Shown here piece by piece: positions 11,301-22,470 of a stretch of DNA of 64,000 nucleotides. Both the position numbers and the translations under genes were made by a program. The notes under the pieces are model-generated. The model saw only the letters and a program-made list of their open reading frames with translations. It searched no databases and was not told the DNA's origin. The stretch covers positions 38,110,067-38,174,066 of the forward strand of contig OX104120.1 of NCBI GenBank assembly GCA_944474755.1, read 5' to 3'. Position 1 is the stretch's first letter, and each line of letters opens with the position of its first letter. The stretch comes from Limnoperna fortunei. Taxonomy: Eukaryota; Mollusca; Bivalvia; Mytilida; Modiolidae.

Positions 11301-14300
11301 GAGAATGTTTTACCAAAACAATTTTAAACACAATATCATTCTGACTTAATGGTTTGCTTATATCACGAGATTGTTTGAATTTGACAACAATGCAGTGGAT
11401 AAGATCAGTCTAGTATTAAAAGAAAATGTAAGACAATATTGTAGTTGTATCAGCACAGACATTTCAAAACTTATTCTATTATTTTCCATGTCGAAAACTG
11501 TTCTTGAAATCAAGACAATATACGAAAACGTTATATAATGTGTGTCGTATATATTTATATGTATACGTATGTCGACCCAAAACACATTTTCATCAATCAT
11601 GTCAGTAAGCTATTGTCTGACCTATATGGTAAAAGTCTCTTTTGGGATATTATACTAACGATTATTAGTTTGTTCCGATACGTTATACGAACATTATACT
11701 TACTCTGATCAAAATTCGGGGTGATCCGTTTGTCATAATCTTCTACTAATGCTTTAATAAAATCTGTTCTGAAATAAGTAAAGTATATTCCCAACTTTTG
11801 TTTACAACATAAACTTCTGTGCAGTGCAGCACATGATGTCGATCCCCGATGGGCTAGAGAATAAGGTAGATAGTCATCTACTATTGATCACGTGTCTGTC
11901 AACAATAAAGTGGTGGGTTCACGTCTCATCCTAGCAGGTTGTACTCGACTTCAATCTTAATTGAAAAACACTGGCAGGTTTTCTACCAATTAAACTGTGT
12001 TTTTCCCGGTATTACGGCTTCCTCTCCAATAGAACTAGTCGTAACGATATATATAGTTGTTCATTTTTCACTATAGGACAAGCTTCACGTACCTAAAGAA
12101 TATGGTATTAAACTATGTTCCGTGCCCTGAAAAGTCTTTTCTTGTTTCGTTTTGATATTTTGTTGTTATTACTTGTACAATTAAGATTCAGAGATAGTGC
12201 AAAACATATTATCATGTTTCGCGGAAAATTAATATTCTATTCGGAATTCACACATTATAAAATCGTATAAAATCATTTACCCAATTCAATACCGTTACTG
12301 TTATATTAGCAATTCAAAACAGTAATACATAATTAAACGTAATAAATGGAGAAAACGTAAAATGTAGATAAGGATAAGAGACTGACGTACAACAAATGTA
12401 GACCAAGCATATCAGGTCTTTTGAATTTTTGTATATCCAAATTTCATTTATGCTACTCATAGAGTAGAAATTATCACTGATATTTTTCAAATCCCGTTTT
12501 TACTGTTGTTGAAATAGTGGTCAGGAGTTTTGGTGAAACAATTGTACGATCCTGCTACGAAACGCCGTTTGAATGAATTTTTGTGAAGTTTTGGTATCCA
12601 ATAAAAAGGGGAGATCACAATCTTTAATGTTTAGATGGGAATATAATACAATTTAGTGCAAATATGATGAGTTCCTATTGGTTTTGGAACAAAAGGTAGT
12701 AGCCCATATTGATACATGATGCAACAGAGATGATGTATGGTGACGATGGCCATGACTACGTTGTCGTCTGATTGTAATAGAAAATGCCCATCACATTCAC
12801 ACTGCTGCAACTAAAACTGGAAATGTTACCTATATCATCGATTTTTTCATTAAACCCATGTGTGTTGCAGTGCCCAATTTTCTGATACATCATTCTTTTT
12901 GTCTACGTAGTGGTGTACTTAGCTGAGGATTTTAAGAATGATGGTAGATCTTTTTTCAAGGATGCGGACCTTTATGGACAGAATAGAGCGGTTAGGTTAA
13001 TTGAAATGTCAATATACAAAAGGAAATTTGTTGGAATTAATTCCTGAACAGTGTCCACATATACATTTGTTGAGTCGCCCTTTTGTTACTCCAACATGAA
13101 TAAGTCCGAATAAGTTGCATTCTACATTATCCGTTAATGGTCGACACGCACAAACCGTAAATCATAAAGATATAATTTTTTTCATATTAGAAATATTTAA
13201 ATGCAGGAGGGCCTTGGATTTTTCCTAAAAAATATTTTGAAAGCAGAGAGTAAGAAAAAAATATTCTGAAGAAGGATTTCTTCTATATAAAATAATGATA
13301 ATAATGAAAAAAACTATTCTGTCGCGACGCCTTCAAAAAATAAATATTTTTTCCGCGCTCTGCGCAGAAAAAAATTTTCTGACCAAAACAAAAACCAAAG
13401 CCGCCTCTTTCAAGTTAAATGGTTCGTCCCTTAAAAATAGATCGAAGTCCGGATGATAAAACATGTTCAAAACGTACAGAATCACAACGATGTGCTTCCA
13501 TTATTCTCTGTTAAAAAAGCATTAAAGATAGACTAAAATCCAAATGATAAAACATGTTCAGCAGGTACAGACCAACAAAGATGTGATTCCAATATTCTCT
13601 GTTAGAAAGCCGGTAAAGATAGATCAAATTCCAAATGATAAAGCATGTTCAGCACATACAGATCGACAACGATGTGACCATATTATTCATTTTTAGAAAA
13701 CTGTTAACGATAGATCAAAATCCAAATGATAACACTTGTACAGACTGGCGAAGATGTGATCCCATTATTCACTGGCAAATCGTTAAAGATAGTCCGAATT
13801 CCGAATTATAAAACTTGTTCAGCGCGTACAAATCGACAGAGTTGTAATCTCATTATTCCTTTATAGATAATCGTGAAAGATAGACCACAATCAGAATTAT
13901 AAAACTTATTTAGTATGTAACGACAGACGAAGGTGGTTGACAAAAGCCCGAATGACAAAACATTTTCAGAACGTACCCACTGACAATGATTTCATCCTAT
14001 TATTCACTGCTAGAAAACTGTTAAAGCTAGACCTACGTCCGAATGAAAAAAAAACATGTTTAGCATGTACAGAATGACAATGATATTACCCCATTATTAC
14101 TGTTATAAAAACGTTATAGACCAGCCCAATGATAAACCATGTTTATCACATATAGACCGCCAAAGACTTGACCCCATAATATCGCATACCTCTTGTTAAA
14201 TGCAAACATTGGTCATATTAACATTTTACCATTACAGAAGTCCGAAGACGTTAGCTTATTTAGCTGGATTTCAAAGCTTTTTTATTAGAAATATGTCATT

Positions 14301-15055
14301 GTCCTTATCGTTCAAGTCTGAGCTCACATGCGAAAAAAATATTATTACAACAGATTGTTTGAACAACGATGAAGACGTAAACATATTTCAGCTTTCGGAA
14401 GAACAACCAAAAAGGTTCAATCGAAATCTTTTGATGAATACTGTAAACTAATTATTTTTTTAATGTAATCTGTAAAACTCATATAAACGGTCAACACATA
14501 TAAACGTAGGGATTTCACCACGACAATTAAAGGGATGTTTGTCCTAATAACAATGTGTTGGCCTACCTATTGGTAATGTCTTGCGTGAAATAGGATAAAA
14601 CTAGACTAGACAACTAGAACATTTATTCACTAAGTTGTCATTGCAAGGATCTCCTATTCGACACACATAGTGTTTTTCAATCGGAATGATAACACAATAA
14701 ATGCGATTCATTTATTCTTTTGTTGAAATGCATCAAACAAAACATTATTGAATATTGATAATTAAATTGTTATTCATGCTTAACGAATTGCCTAGAATCA
14801 GAATTCGACCAAAAAATGTTGCATAAAGAATTAATGTTTTAATTTTGTTTACTATATTCATTGGCATTTAGATACATAAAAATACAACCGTGGTATTAAA
14901 CACGTAAATGTAAACCAAACACTTAGCATCATTGAGACAAAAGTTCTAAACAGTCATATGACTAAACGATAGACTTACCTCGTTTGGCAATTAACAATAC
15001 TTAAGAACAAACTGGTTAAAACTGTCAATTGCCATCCAGACTTAAACGATTTCAT
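5205..15055 (-). CDS. Cys-loop ligand-gated anion channel subunit (glycine/glutamate-receptor-like), complete, 8 coding exons
   Basis: This gene encodes one subunit of a pentameric, transmitter-gated chloride-type channel of the plasma membrane. Coding exons, 5' to 3' on the minus strand: 15055-14979, 11768-11704, 10768-10701, 9007-8781, 7436-7354, 7085-6942, 6165-5783, 5345-5205. They total 1188 nt (395 aa plus TAA), and all phases match across GT-AG introns. Residues 1-23 are a signal peptide. The Cys-loop is C153-C167 with exactly 13 residues between. A second pair, C212-C226, is typical of glycine, glutamate and histidine chloride channels. M1 is about 239-261, M2 about 267-287 (preceded by PAR, the anion-selectivity signature), M3 about 299-322 and M4 about 376-395. 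The M3-M4 loop is only about 53 residues. The ligand cannot be read from sequence; glycine, glutamate, GABA or another amine are all possible. The exon chain was assembled by eye, so single splice sites could be off. Confidence 0.93.
5783..6165 (-). CDS. Receptor exon 7: end of loop C, M1, M2, M3
   Basis: 383 nt. The acceptor is GTTTCAG at 6168-6166; a second AG 10 nt downstream would break the reading phase. The exon starts with the second loop C cysteine (C226 in SFSCI). It carries M1 (GYYMIQFYVPSVLIVLLSWV), the PAR motif at 267-269, M2 ending TMTTQ, the M2-M3 linker LPRVSYVKAIDVW and M3. It ends after KPCL at a GTAAGT donor, phase 0. Confidence 0.98.
6215..6315. repeat. Hairpin repeat in receptor intron 6
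   Basis: Inverted arms containing GACAGTAAAATTGTCAA and AATACTGTCA pair with TGACAGTATTTTT and GACAGTAAATTGTTTTGACA around a GC-richer loop (ACCGAGGCGAAAGCCGAGC). Likely a small foldback MITE. Confidence 0.6.
6942..7085 (-). CDS. Receptor exon 6: loops B, F and start of loop C
   Basis: 144 nt. Acceptor CTTTTGCAG, donor GTAAAG. Joined to exon 5 it reads SFAFTTNRIQFHW, the loop B region (SFGYT in glycine receptor), then LELPQFQLI and C212, the first cysteine of the second disulfide. It exits with one nt that completes Ala222 with exon 7. Confidence 0.95.
7354..7436 (-). CDS. Receptor exon 5: 83-nt Cys-loop exon
   Basis: Exactly 83 nt, the conserved Cys-loop exon size of this gene family. Acceptor TTTTGTTTCCAG, donor GTAAGT. 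It encodes ISLKASCPMNLYKYPMDEQT then CSLYLQS. The two cysteines are separated by 13 residues and include the YPMDEQTC motif. One nt on each side completes Arg146 and Phe174. Confidence 0.97.
7573..7945 (+). repeat. R1 repeat in receptor intron 4
   Basis: An uninterrupted R1 copy opposite in orientation to the receptor gene. Its central GGTTGTCAG...GACCTCAGATCACAGTGGG matches 2126 and 37388. It ends AAATATAGCTGAAGTACTG...CATCCTATCAATCAACAAATCAA. The open frames on both strands here belong to the repeat. Confidence 0.7.
8781..9007 (-). CDS. Receptor exon 4: loops A and E of the ligand-binding domain
   Basis: 227 nt: 75 codons plus 2 nt. It starts DFTMNAFVQQEWMDSRL and contains DDIWVPDLYFTNEKVASFH, the loop A signature (W.PDL.F.NEK...FH). 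It ends VVYRL(R), the usual sequence just before the Cys-loop exon. Acceptor TTTAATGTCTAG, donor GTATTA. It is one codon longer than the 224-nt equivalent in glycine receptor genes. Confidence 0.95.
10701..10768 (-). CDS. Receptor exon 3: conserved 68-nt exon (loop D)
   Basis: Exactly 68 nt, the length of the equivalent exon in vertebrate GABA-A and glycine receptor genes. Acceptor TTTTTGAAG, donor GTAAGT. It encodes N48 (split codon) then IPTEVDVSLFINSIDSISEE and SM, matching the beta-strand and loop D pattern of the family (VxVxxxFxNSxxSIxE). It ends in phase 0 directly before DFTMN of exon 4. Confidence 0.95.
11704..11768 (-). CDS. Receptor exon 2: N-terminal helix region
   Basis: The acceptor is TTATTTCAG and the donor GTAAGT. 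It encodes 21 codons including DYDKRITPNFDQ, the family's conserved start of the ligand-binding domain (YDxRxxPN). It enters with 1 nt completing Arg26 and leaves with 1 nt (phase 1), as vertebrate GABA-A and glycine receptor genes do at this place. Confidence 0.93.
11840..12060 (+). repeat. tRNA-derived SINE copy in receptor intron 1 (degenerate)
   Basis: Shows the SINE segments GATGGGCTAGAGAATAAGGT, GATCACGTGTCTGTCAACA, GTGGGTTCACGTCTC (B-box remnant) and TTCCTCTCCAATA, as in the 45626 copy. The 3' end is lost. Confidence 0.6.
13190..13400. repeat. Palindromic repeat fragment in receptor intron 1
   Basis: AAATATTTTTTCCGCGC and GCGCAGAAAAAAATTTT form an inverted repeat flanked by A/T-rich tracts. 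It adjoins the 91-bp array; probably a transposon relic. Confidence 0.4.
13430..14195 (+). repeat. 91-bp degenerate tandem array, about 9 units, in receptor intron 1
   Basis: The unit core ATGATAAAACATGTTCA...GTACAGA..GACAA.GATGTG...ATTATTC..TGTTA.AAA...TTAAAGATAGA recurs at 13453, 13544, 13635, 13726, 13805, 13896, 13952, 14043 and 14129. The spacing is 91 bp in five of eight intervals and shorter at deletions. Confidence 0.85.
14979..15055 (-). CDS. Receptor exon 1: start codon and signal peptide
   Basis: The ATG at 15055-15053 has A at -3. It opens MKSFKSGWQLTVLTSLFLSI, followed by VNCQT, a typical secretory signal ending in a small/polar cleavage region near C23-Q24. The exon ends in phase 2 (AG) at a perfect GTAAGT donor (14978-14973). 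The first base of exon 2 (A) completes an Arg codon. The phase match, the signal peptide and its position upstream of the first conserved exon together support this as the true N-terminus, although intron 1 is 3.2 kb. Confidence 0.85.
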
Positions 15056-15070
15056 ACTTAGTTATTCTCT
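15056..15070 (-). promoter_or_regulatory. Possible 5' UTR splice acceptor just upstream of the receptor ATG
   Basis: Reading the minus strand, a pyrimidine-rich TTTTTATTTGTTTACAG ends at 15069. It lies 13 nt before the ATG. This looks like a 3' splice site, so the transcript may begin in an untranslated exon further upstream (above 15.1 kb) and no promoter can be placed here. Confidence 0.4.
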
Positions 15071-15650
15071 GTAAACAAATAAAAATGGTCAATCTACGTC
15101 TATACATTTAATTCTTAAATCTGGAATATGTGGCATCGGTTTAATTAAATTAAAACTTGACAGTTAAAAATAACTATAGACATTTACTGTTTTCTACATG
15201 TACATTTGTAATTATTGATTGTCATTTTACTTACTTTTCATAATAGTATAAATAGCCATCATTGTTTTGAAATTCAATATGGGCGTTATAACAAACACTA
15301 TAGACCAAAAAAGGATATCTGTATGATATTATTTTGACAGTTTTATATGATATACGGTACACATACAATAAAAAAAAACATGCACTGTGCATTGTATGTT
15401 TAACATGGACGTTCTGAGGATTACAGCAATAAAATGTAATGTATTATTATCATTTCCATAACATAGCTCCTTGTTATTAATATCAAAATTTATTGCTGCA
15501 GTATTAAATATGGACATTTACAAATTCTTAAATTAGGTGTTGTTAGAATGTTTCAACTCAACAAATATAATCTCTAAATGTATAATTCCAAAGGCATACA
15601 ATCTTCTTGTATTTCAACTTTAAAGTTAAATTTCCGAAATTTAAAGAAGG
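15071..15650. other. Upstream flank of receptor gene
   Basis: AT-rich; the promoter or untranslated first exon should lie here or beyond, but no core element can be identified. Confidence 0.4.
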
Positions 15651-15654
15651 TCTA

Positions 15655-15780
15655 GAGCTTTCCCCTAGGTACGATAGCTTCCTTCCCCAATAAAAACTGG
15701 AAACCATAATATAGCTGAACAATTGCTGAAATTGCGTTAAACACCATTCAAAACAAACAAAATCAAATCAAATTTAAACT
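15655..15780 (+). repeat. SINE 3' fragment
   Basis: TTCCTTCCCCAATAAAAACT then ATATAGCTGAACAATTGCTG, GCGTTAAACACCATTCAAA and an (AAATC)n-like tail. It is a 5'-truncated copy of the 45626 family. Confidence 0.75.
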
Positions 15781-15789
15781 AATGTATAC

Positions 15790-16715
15790 CTTAAGATAAA
15801 TTTACTCTAGCACTGTTCATGACTTAAACCGACATTCAACGCAAAGGATATTATTTAAATAAATAAATAAATGATCAATTTACACTGTTTAGGAACCTTT
15901 TCTGTAATGGGGGAATGTCGCGGCAAAAATATAGCACTTAACTTTGCTGATTTCCAGTGTGAAAATGTTGATACAGAGATCACCTTTGTTGTGTACACAA
16001 TAATTTGAAAGATTTTCGGGGTAAAAAGCGACAAAACATGTTGCGTAATAATCAGTATAACAAATAACCTTTACAATTTCAACAAAATAAGCATATTTAT
16101 AGCAAAAATTGCCATCCATTTACAAATTGTAAAATAGTGTTTAAATAATTGTGAGCTGTTTTAAACTTGTAATCCTGTTGTACTGGAAACTGCAAACTAA
16201 GGTCCCTTAATGTATCTACAAACAATGTCATGGTACAGATATGACATGTGTAAGAATACCATAATCATGGAAATAGAAACAATCGATTTAAAAATTCGAG
16301 TATTGCGTAACTGCAGTATTCTGCGTACATTTGGAATTATTTCTGACCCATTTAAAACTGATAGCTGCTGCATTCCTACATCACCAAAAAGGTACGGATA
16401 TTTATATAGCGAATACAACGTTCAGTTTTGTACATATACCTTAAGTCTTACTTCGTGCGCAAGTAACAGTATATTTAATTGTTCAATTATCTTGAAGATT
16501 GATATACATCAACGTTAAATTTAGTCCCCACGTAGTATAGTTTAGGTAATTAAATATAAAATTAATTGATGGTAAATACACATTATACAATTAAAAAGAC
16601 AAAATAGCATTGTTTAAGCGGCAAATGTGCATTTTGTTTAAAAATCCTTTATAATTTGTTTACGCTTAAAAATTGATAAACCATTTATTACTTGCCTACT
16701 TACTAGATTATGATC
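15790..16715. other. Gene-free AT-rich stretch
   Basis: Overlapping open frames of 70-100 codons exist on both strands (16197-16518), but they show no recognisable domain or splice context. Confidence 0.4.
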
Positions 16716-16721
16716 AATTGT

Positions 16722-16930
16722 AGTCAGTCGGGATGGGTTACCGTTTGGTAGGGGTATTTAGTCATCTACTACTGATCATATTACGGCCAACACTGTTTGC
16801 TGGTTCGGGCCTTACTGTGGACAGGGTAAATTGATAATAATTCACATTTATTATGCCGAACGTAGTGATTTTTTTCAAATACTTCGGCTTTCCCATTCCT
16901 AGCAATACCGTTAATGTTTATGTTAGTCCA
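16722..16930 (+). repeat. SINE copy, degenerate 5' part
   Basis: Contains GGTATTTAGTCATCTACTAC-TGATCATATTACGGCCAACACTG and a B-box remnant CTGGTTCGGGCCT, then a weak ACTTCGGCTTTCCCATTCCTA. Same family as 45626-45860. Confidence 0.55.
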
Positions 16931-18060
16931 TTCAGAAGTTTCATAATCTGTTATTTTGCGCTTATATAAAACGTTTTAATACAAAAAAACTGCTTTAGTG
17001 ATAGTTGAGTATTGCAAACAATAATAGCTTTGTCACGAATCGAACAGGGCAGTACTTCGGTTGTTTGTGTTTTTTTATTCGTCCAACCACATGCTGAAAC
17101 CACAAGGCATCCTTGCTTGTGCTGTACATCCAAACACAGCCTATGTAGTGGCATCAGAATTATAGGTTTTCTCGTTGAGAGAGTTCAAATGTTAGATTAC
17201 TGTGTTGTTTATTAAGCTTTTTATAAAGCTTTAATCAAATTTTTACTCGTTTAGAATCGTTCAAATATTGCCATCGAACTTGTTGCTTTCTAAAAAACGA
17301 ACGAAAATTTGTTACCGCCATGACACATGTCCAATATTCAACACAAATTTTCGTTTTCGGTTGAATTGTAAGAAATAAAATTAATCAGTTTAACTACAAT
17401 TTGTATCAAAAAATATCTACACTATAATAATTTACTTGAAAATAATTTAAAAAAATACTGACCTGACCTTGCTGATAACTAGTCTTTCTCTGATACAATT
17501 TGTTGTTCTAATGAACCGCAAATAAAATTAATGAAATAATATATAGTTAACCTGACATACAATCCAATAATATATCAGGAGGTTTTCGAGGTCCGTTTCC
17601 ATTAACTGTTGGTGAGTTTATGTTAATAAAGCTTTAATTGTACACGGATTGGTAGAGCGATAATTATAACAATAATGTTTCCACAAAATATTATTTGTAG
17701 TTTAAAAGTGTCTTTAGTCTAATTATCACTTACTGTTATAGATGTTTCTGTCGAACGATTATACTCCGCTCCATATAAGGATTGGGGTATACTTTTTTCG
17801 ATTCTGTGTGTTAATGTGAGAGCTAGTGTGTGTATTATTGAGTGACAATTTTGCGAATTATGCAAAACTAAAATGTAGTCCATAGCTTTGTACGATCATG
17901 TTATATTATGCTAGTTATTTTCCGACTCCTCCGACTCCTACTTCCTGCTTAGCGACATAGGTAATTTTTAACTTGGAAAATAGTTTTGAAATTTCCATCA
18001 CTTTTTTGCAGCAATGATACAATGATACAATACCCACATTTTGTCTACATACTATATCAT
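16931..18060. other. Gene-free AT-rich stretch
   Basis: No gene or clear repeat recognised; a 17.93-17.95 kb CTCCGACTCCTACTTCCTG short repeat is the only local structure. Confidence 0.4.
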
Positions 18061-18339
18061 GGTATTTATTATCTCCACTCCCAGTAGGCAATATGTGTTA
18101 TACTGTTCGGTCTGAAATTGTATAAAGTTATAGAGCTGGGGTATCATCAGTAAGCATTACCCCACAAAAACACTTGTCGTGCATAGTTATAATGGAATAA
18201 TTGATGACATATGGGTATGCCATCTTCAAATGGGTCATAAGTCTTCATTTTTTTCAGCAGCCAGTAATCACCTTGAGATCAATTATCACTATTTGTTTTT
18301 AATTAAACTAGTTTTGTGTGACATTTAGTCCTGGTTTGC

Positions 18340-18500
18340 CTTTTAATATTTTTGGGGTTGTGCGCTTAAGATGAGTCTTAATTAGATGCGCGTTTGTCAT
18401 ATTTTCTTTGGCTTTGATTTGTTGATTGTCTTTTTTTGACAGTTTCTTTGTTGTGAGGTATTTTGTTATAAACTGCATTTCGTAGTACCATGTATGATTT
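18340..18500 (+). repeat. Dispersed repeat fragment (GTTGATTGTCTTTTTTTGAC type)
   Basis: Shares TTTGGCTTTGATTTGTTGATTGTC...TTTGACAGTTTCTTTGTTGT with 25160-25330 (+) and the complement of 58886-59090. This is a moderately diverged interspersed family. Confidence 0.5.
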
Positions 18501-21500
18501 TTAGTATTCAGAGTAAACTGTAATAAAAAAGAAAAACGTCATCCTCAGGAGGTAATATTTTGTCACACCGCCAACACCATGGGTACTTTTACGCCAAATA
18601 ATACTAAACAATTTTTTTTAATTAATCACAAAGTATAAGTTAGCATTATCATATATCATTCATGAACATTTTTTCTTGGATATTGCCTTGCAATTACTCA
18701 TATCTTTTGACAGTACTGAACAGATAAGAAAATTACTAATAATAAATTAGCATATCATTAAAGAGTCACATGTTGCTTTGTATAGCACGTGTATATATAT
18801 TATATCAGCCTTAAACATGAGTTTTGTTATTTTGTTCTCCCTTCTATTTTATACTAAAGTGTAATAGTCAATCTTAAAACATTACACAATTGAGAAATAT
18901 GTACTGTATTTTTTATTTATGTTAAGTCATAAAAGTCATAATATCTAAACTTGCTTGAGAAGAATGAAGTAGCAAAATGTTGTGAACGGTGACCATGGAA
19001 TTTTGACAAATGCTCCATTTATGTTGACAGAAGGTATACTCTTATATTTTAACATTTACATAAACGTGCAGTTACTTTACGCTATTAAAATTGTCAGGAA
19101 ATCGTTTCGTACCAATGATAACATGAATGGATCTTAATCTGCTTACTTGTGTTACCTCAATAATTGGGCTATTGGGTATTTTGCAGACATGTATGAATAG
19201 ATATGATGTAGCTTTCGGAAAATGTACACTTTAACATAGAAGGAACACTTTTGAAATGTTATCAAAGAGACAAATGAAACATGGTATTCTTTCATGTATA
19301 CTTAATTGACTTCTGGGGATAAGTTAGACTGCCAGTATTACGATAAATCGAACGCAAAGTAAAGCATACATAAATAATCAATGTTAAAAGGAATTTTGCA
19401 AATATTAATGTAATAAAGATTGAAAATAAAGTATTAACTGGCTTTCTAATAAGATTTATTCCAATTTTAAAAAGAAATCTGTTTTAACGAGGAAGATTAT
19501 ATTTTTGTGCTTCTGTAAAACAAATGTAGAAACATAATGTACATTAACTTTTAAAGGTTACACCGTGATTAATACATTTTGTTAGCAGTGTCATTTAGTT
19601 ATATACATAATACCCATAAAAATATATAATATAATGTAGTTATTATTTATGCTACAAAATGCTATCGCATTTTAACATAATTTCTCTGTACTCAAAACAG
19701 GGACCATACAGGGTTAGTTCTCAGTGCTTGACCCACAGAACAGCCCAGCGAGTCCCCGGATGGCGAATAAGGAAGCCTATCCTTGGGGGCTTGTCGTGAT
19801 TATTTACAATTAAATAATATTCTCACTGAATAATTACTATTTGATTTGACATATCGGCTTACATGACAGCTATTTACCATCAATTAATTAGAACCATTAT
19901 AACTTTGAGTTCAATGTTAGATTAAAAAGTTGATCGAGTTAAGACTTCGAAAAATATAAATGTTGAAGATGTGATACATTACCACAACATACACGAAATG
20001 ATATAGACGTAACGGAGCCTTAACTGGAAATGTGCGATAATTAAAAGGCATCGTTTCATGATTATTTTATTACATTTCATGATAAAAGATCATAAATATG
20101 TTCCATTCATGTGAACTGCAATTAAATCGTATTACGTAATAACTGTTTTGTAAACAGTAGATGTTGACTATCAATTATTTAAGCTATCCATAATTATTTA
20201 ACGAAACACACCCTAATGTAATATGAATTCAATTTCATAAGTGAAAAAAAATCACTTGATTCAGATTTTAAAATCCTTACAAGGAAAAGTACACAGCAGG
20301 CTCATCCAAGTGCTCTAACATAGCGTTGTCAATATAGTGTCTCGTGTTGACCGTTTGGTTTTCTTACATTTTACCTTTTAATATACCGTCAATACTTATG
20401 CACTGTTTTAATTTAAATTTAATTGTTTGTATGTTTTTACATGGTGCGCAGGCGTCACAAAATAAGAGATTTGAAGAATAATCCCCTTAATGCCTTTCTA
20501 AACCAGTAGATTGTAACCTTATATGTGTTCTTTCTGTTGTCTGCTATTGTTCATTGTTGTTGATATGTTGTTAGTAATTATTTGAATTACAAGGTTTGTG
20601 GGGTTTTTTTTAAATTTTCATTATATGTGAAAAAGGTTTTTCAAACGCTTACTATAAAGCTTAATTCGTCTTCTTCCTGATGCAACTAAGCTGTCGATGC
20701 CCCTTTTTGTAAACAAGGGCTGATCACTACAACACACTTGTCACAGTCACAGTTCGATGTAATTTTGTGTTATCATGATATATGTTCTACCTTTTGTGTT
20801 AAGCAGTTTTAAAAGCTTCTGCCTCAAAAATACATTTAATTCGGTTGAACGAACATTGCCCACGTAGGATCAAATAAAACTAAGGTTATGTAGAAAGAAA
20901 CTGGTTTTTTTTAAATTATATGTTGTCATTTTATTCTCCTGTTAGTGTATGACTGATACTGTGGTACTGATACAATGGAAAAATAAACAACCACAAATTA
21001 TATAATTTCCTGCTGGACATATTGAGTAATGAGATATTTCAGTCTCACATATTGTTCCGGATATTCTTTAGTGACATAGTTTCACCAAAAAAATCTTGAC
21101 CACTAATTGATTTTTTCTATGAATAAAACTATAGGTTTTCCTTATTTCTGGTGTATTTGTTCATTATTTGTCAGGAACACCTTTTATCTACTTTGACGTT
21201 AGAATTTAATATTTTTATTTATATTGGACATATATAGATGTATAGTTATAATATCGACTTGTTATGCTTAACGATAGTGATCGACTATGGATTAAATACA
21301 GCCTTTTTAGGTTTCTTAAACTACGCAATTGTCATCAGAAAATAAAGAAATAATATACTGAATGACTATCGAGGTCCTTTGAGCTATCTTAATCGAAGGA
21401 TTTATATTCAAGACCAAATCTACTACATATATTAGAAACTATTTCTCACAAAATTGTATAAAATGAGGGCAAAGGTTTGTAATGGATATAAATTAACTTC

Positions 21501-22256
21501 AATCTACGACTAATATCATTCTCATAAAGCGGAAAGCAACTTTGCTGTGTGATACTTATTCTTTAGCTTGAATGTACTTAATTGTTTTTATTGTAGATCA
21601 AATTAGTAATTTAATTTTTAATGCAAATTACTGTAATAAATTGAATAATAATCTTTAGAATATAATTAAAGTTGCAGACTCCATATTATGATGCAACAAC
21701 TTTAATTATCGGACTTTCTTTATGATTTTTTTTTCGAAATTCGTTTTAATCTTTCTTTTAATAAAATAACAAAATATCAAATTGTGACGATTTTATAATG
21801 GTGTTTTCCCGGTTATTTGCAAGTCACATGAATCAAGTGTCTAGTTCCAAGTTGACAAAAATCTAATTTGAAATGACCAGCGATAAAAAATATAATTCTA
21901 ACAGTATCGTCGATACTGGGTACAACGAAATTATATTTTACGTATTCCACTTGTATACTATTCTTTTAATTATTCATACTTTTGTTGCGTTTAGTCTGCA
22001 TTCAGTAACAAATTGTACATTAGACGTGACACGAGTTTAAAATATTTTACCTTTACCTGCTTTAAGACCCAATACTTTTTCATGTTAATTTAATTAAACC
22101 GATTACTGAGAGCTATTTCATTGTTTTGTCCGCGAATCACTAAGTAGATGCGGCAGCAATATGTAGTGCAAATAATAAGCACCGACTAGTATGGTTAGAT
22201 TTTTATACTCAGCAGCTGTCGCCGCGCACTATCATAGCATATTTTTAAACAAATAT
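18501..22256. other. Gene-free AT-rich stretch with an R1 5' fragment
   Basis: At 19690-19800 there is a fragment resembling the R1 5' end (GGGTTAGTTCTCAGTGCTTG-ACCCACAGAACAG). Otherwise no coding sequence or repeat is recognised. Confidence 0.45.
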
Positions 22257-22264
22257 TTAATTGG

Positions 22265-22470
22265 TAAAAGTACTAGCTGCCAAAAATCGCAATAAACAGG
22301 ACATAAAAAAGCAAGAAATCCGACCGAGCAACAAAGGGGTTGTATTAGACAAAAACATAAACACAAGTGAAAAGCTAACAAAAATATATGGAGTAAACCA
22401 AACCACCAAAAAAAAAAGACACAAGTGTACTCGGTTACCCTTCAGGCGTAAGACATAGGTCGAGCCTCTG
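22265..22470 (-). repeat. Dispersed repeat fragment (CGGTCGGATTTCTTGC type)
   Basis: The complement reads GGTTTACTCC..TTTTTGT...GTGTTTATG...GCTCGGTCGGATTTCTTGC. It resembles 38550-38700 (+) and 53520-53640 (-). The 129-codon open frame spanning it (22646-22257) is hydrophobic only because the repeat is T-rich. Confidence 0.45.

Noticed and set aside
12640..13140. Protein-like translations on the plus strand (EDFKNDGRSFFKDADLYGQN and nearby frames) in receptor intron 1.
   Set aside because: Frames change repeatedly, no family recognised; possibly a transposon relic but unsupported.
13430..14195. CRISPR-like array.
   Set aside because: Units are contiguous degenerate 91-mers without unique spacers, in a eukaryotic intron.
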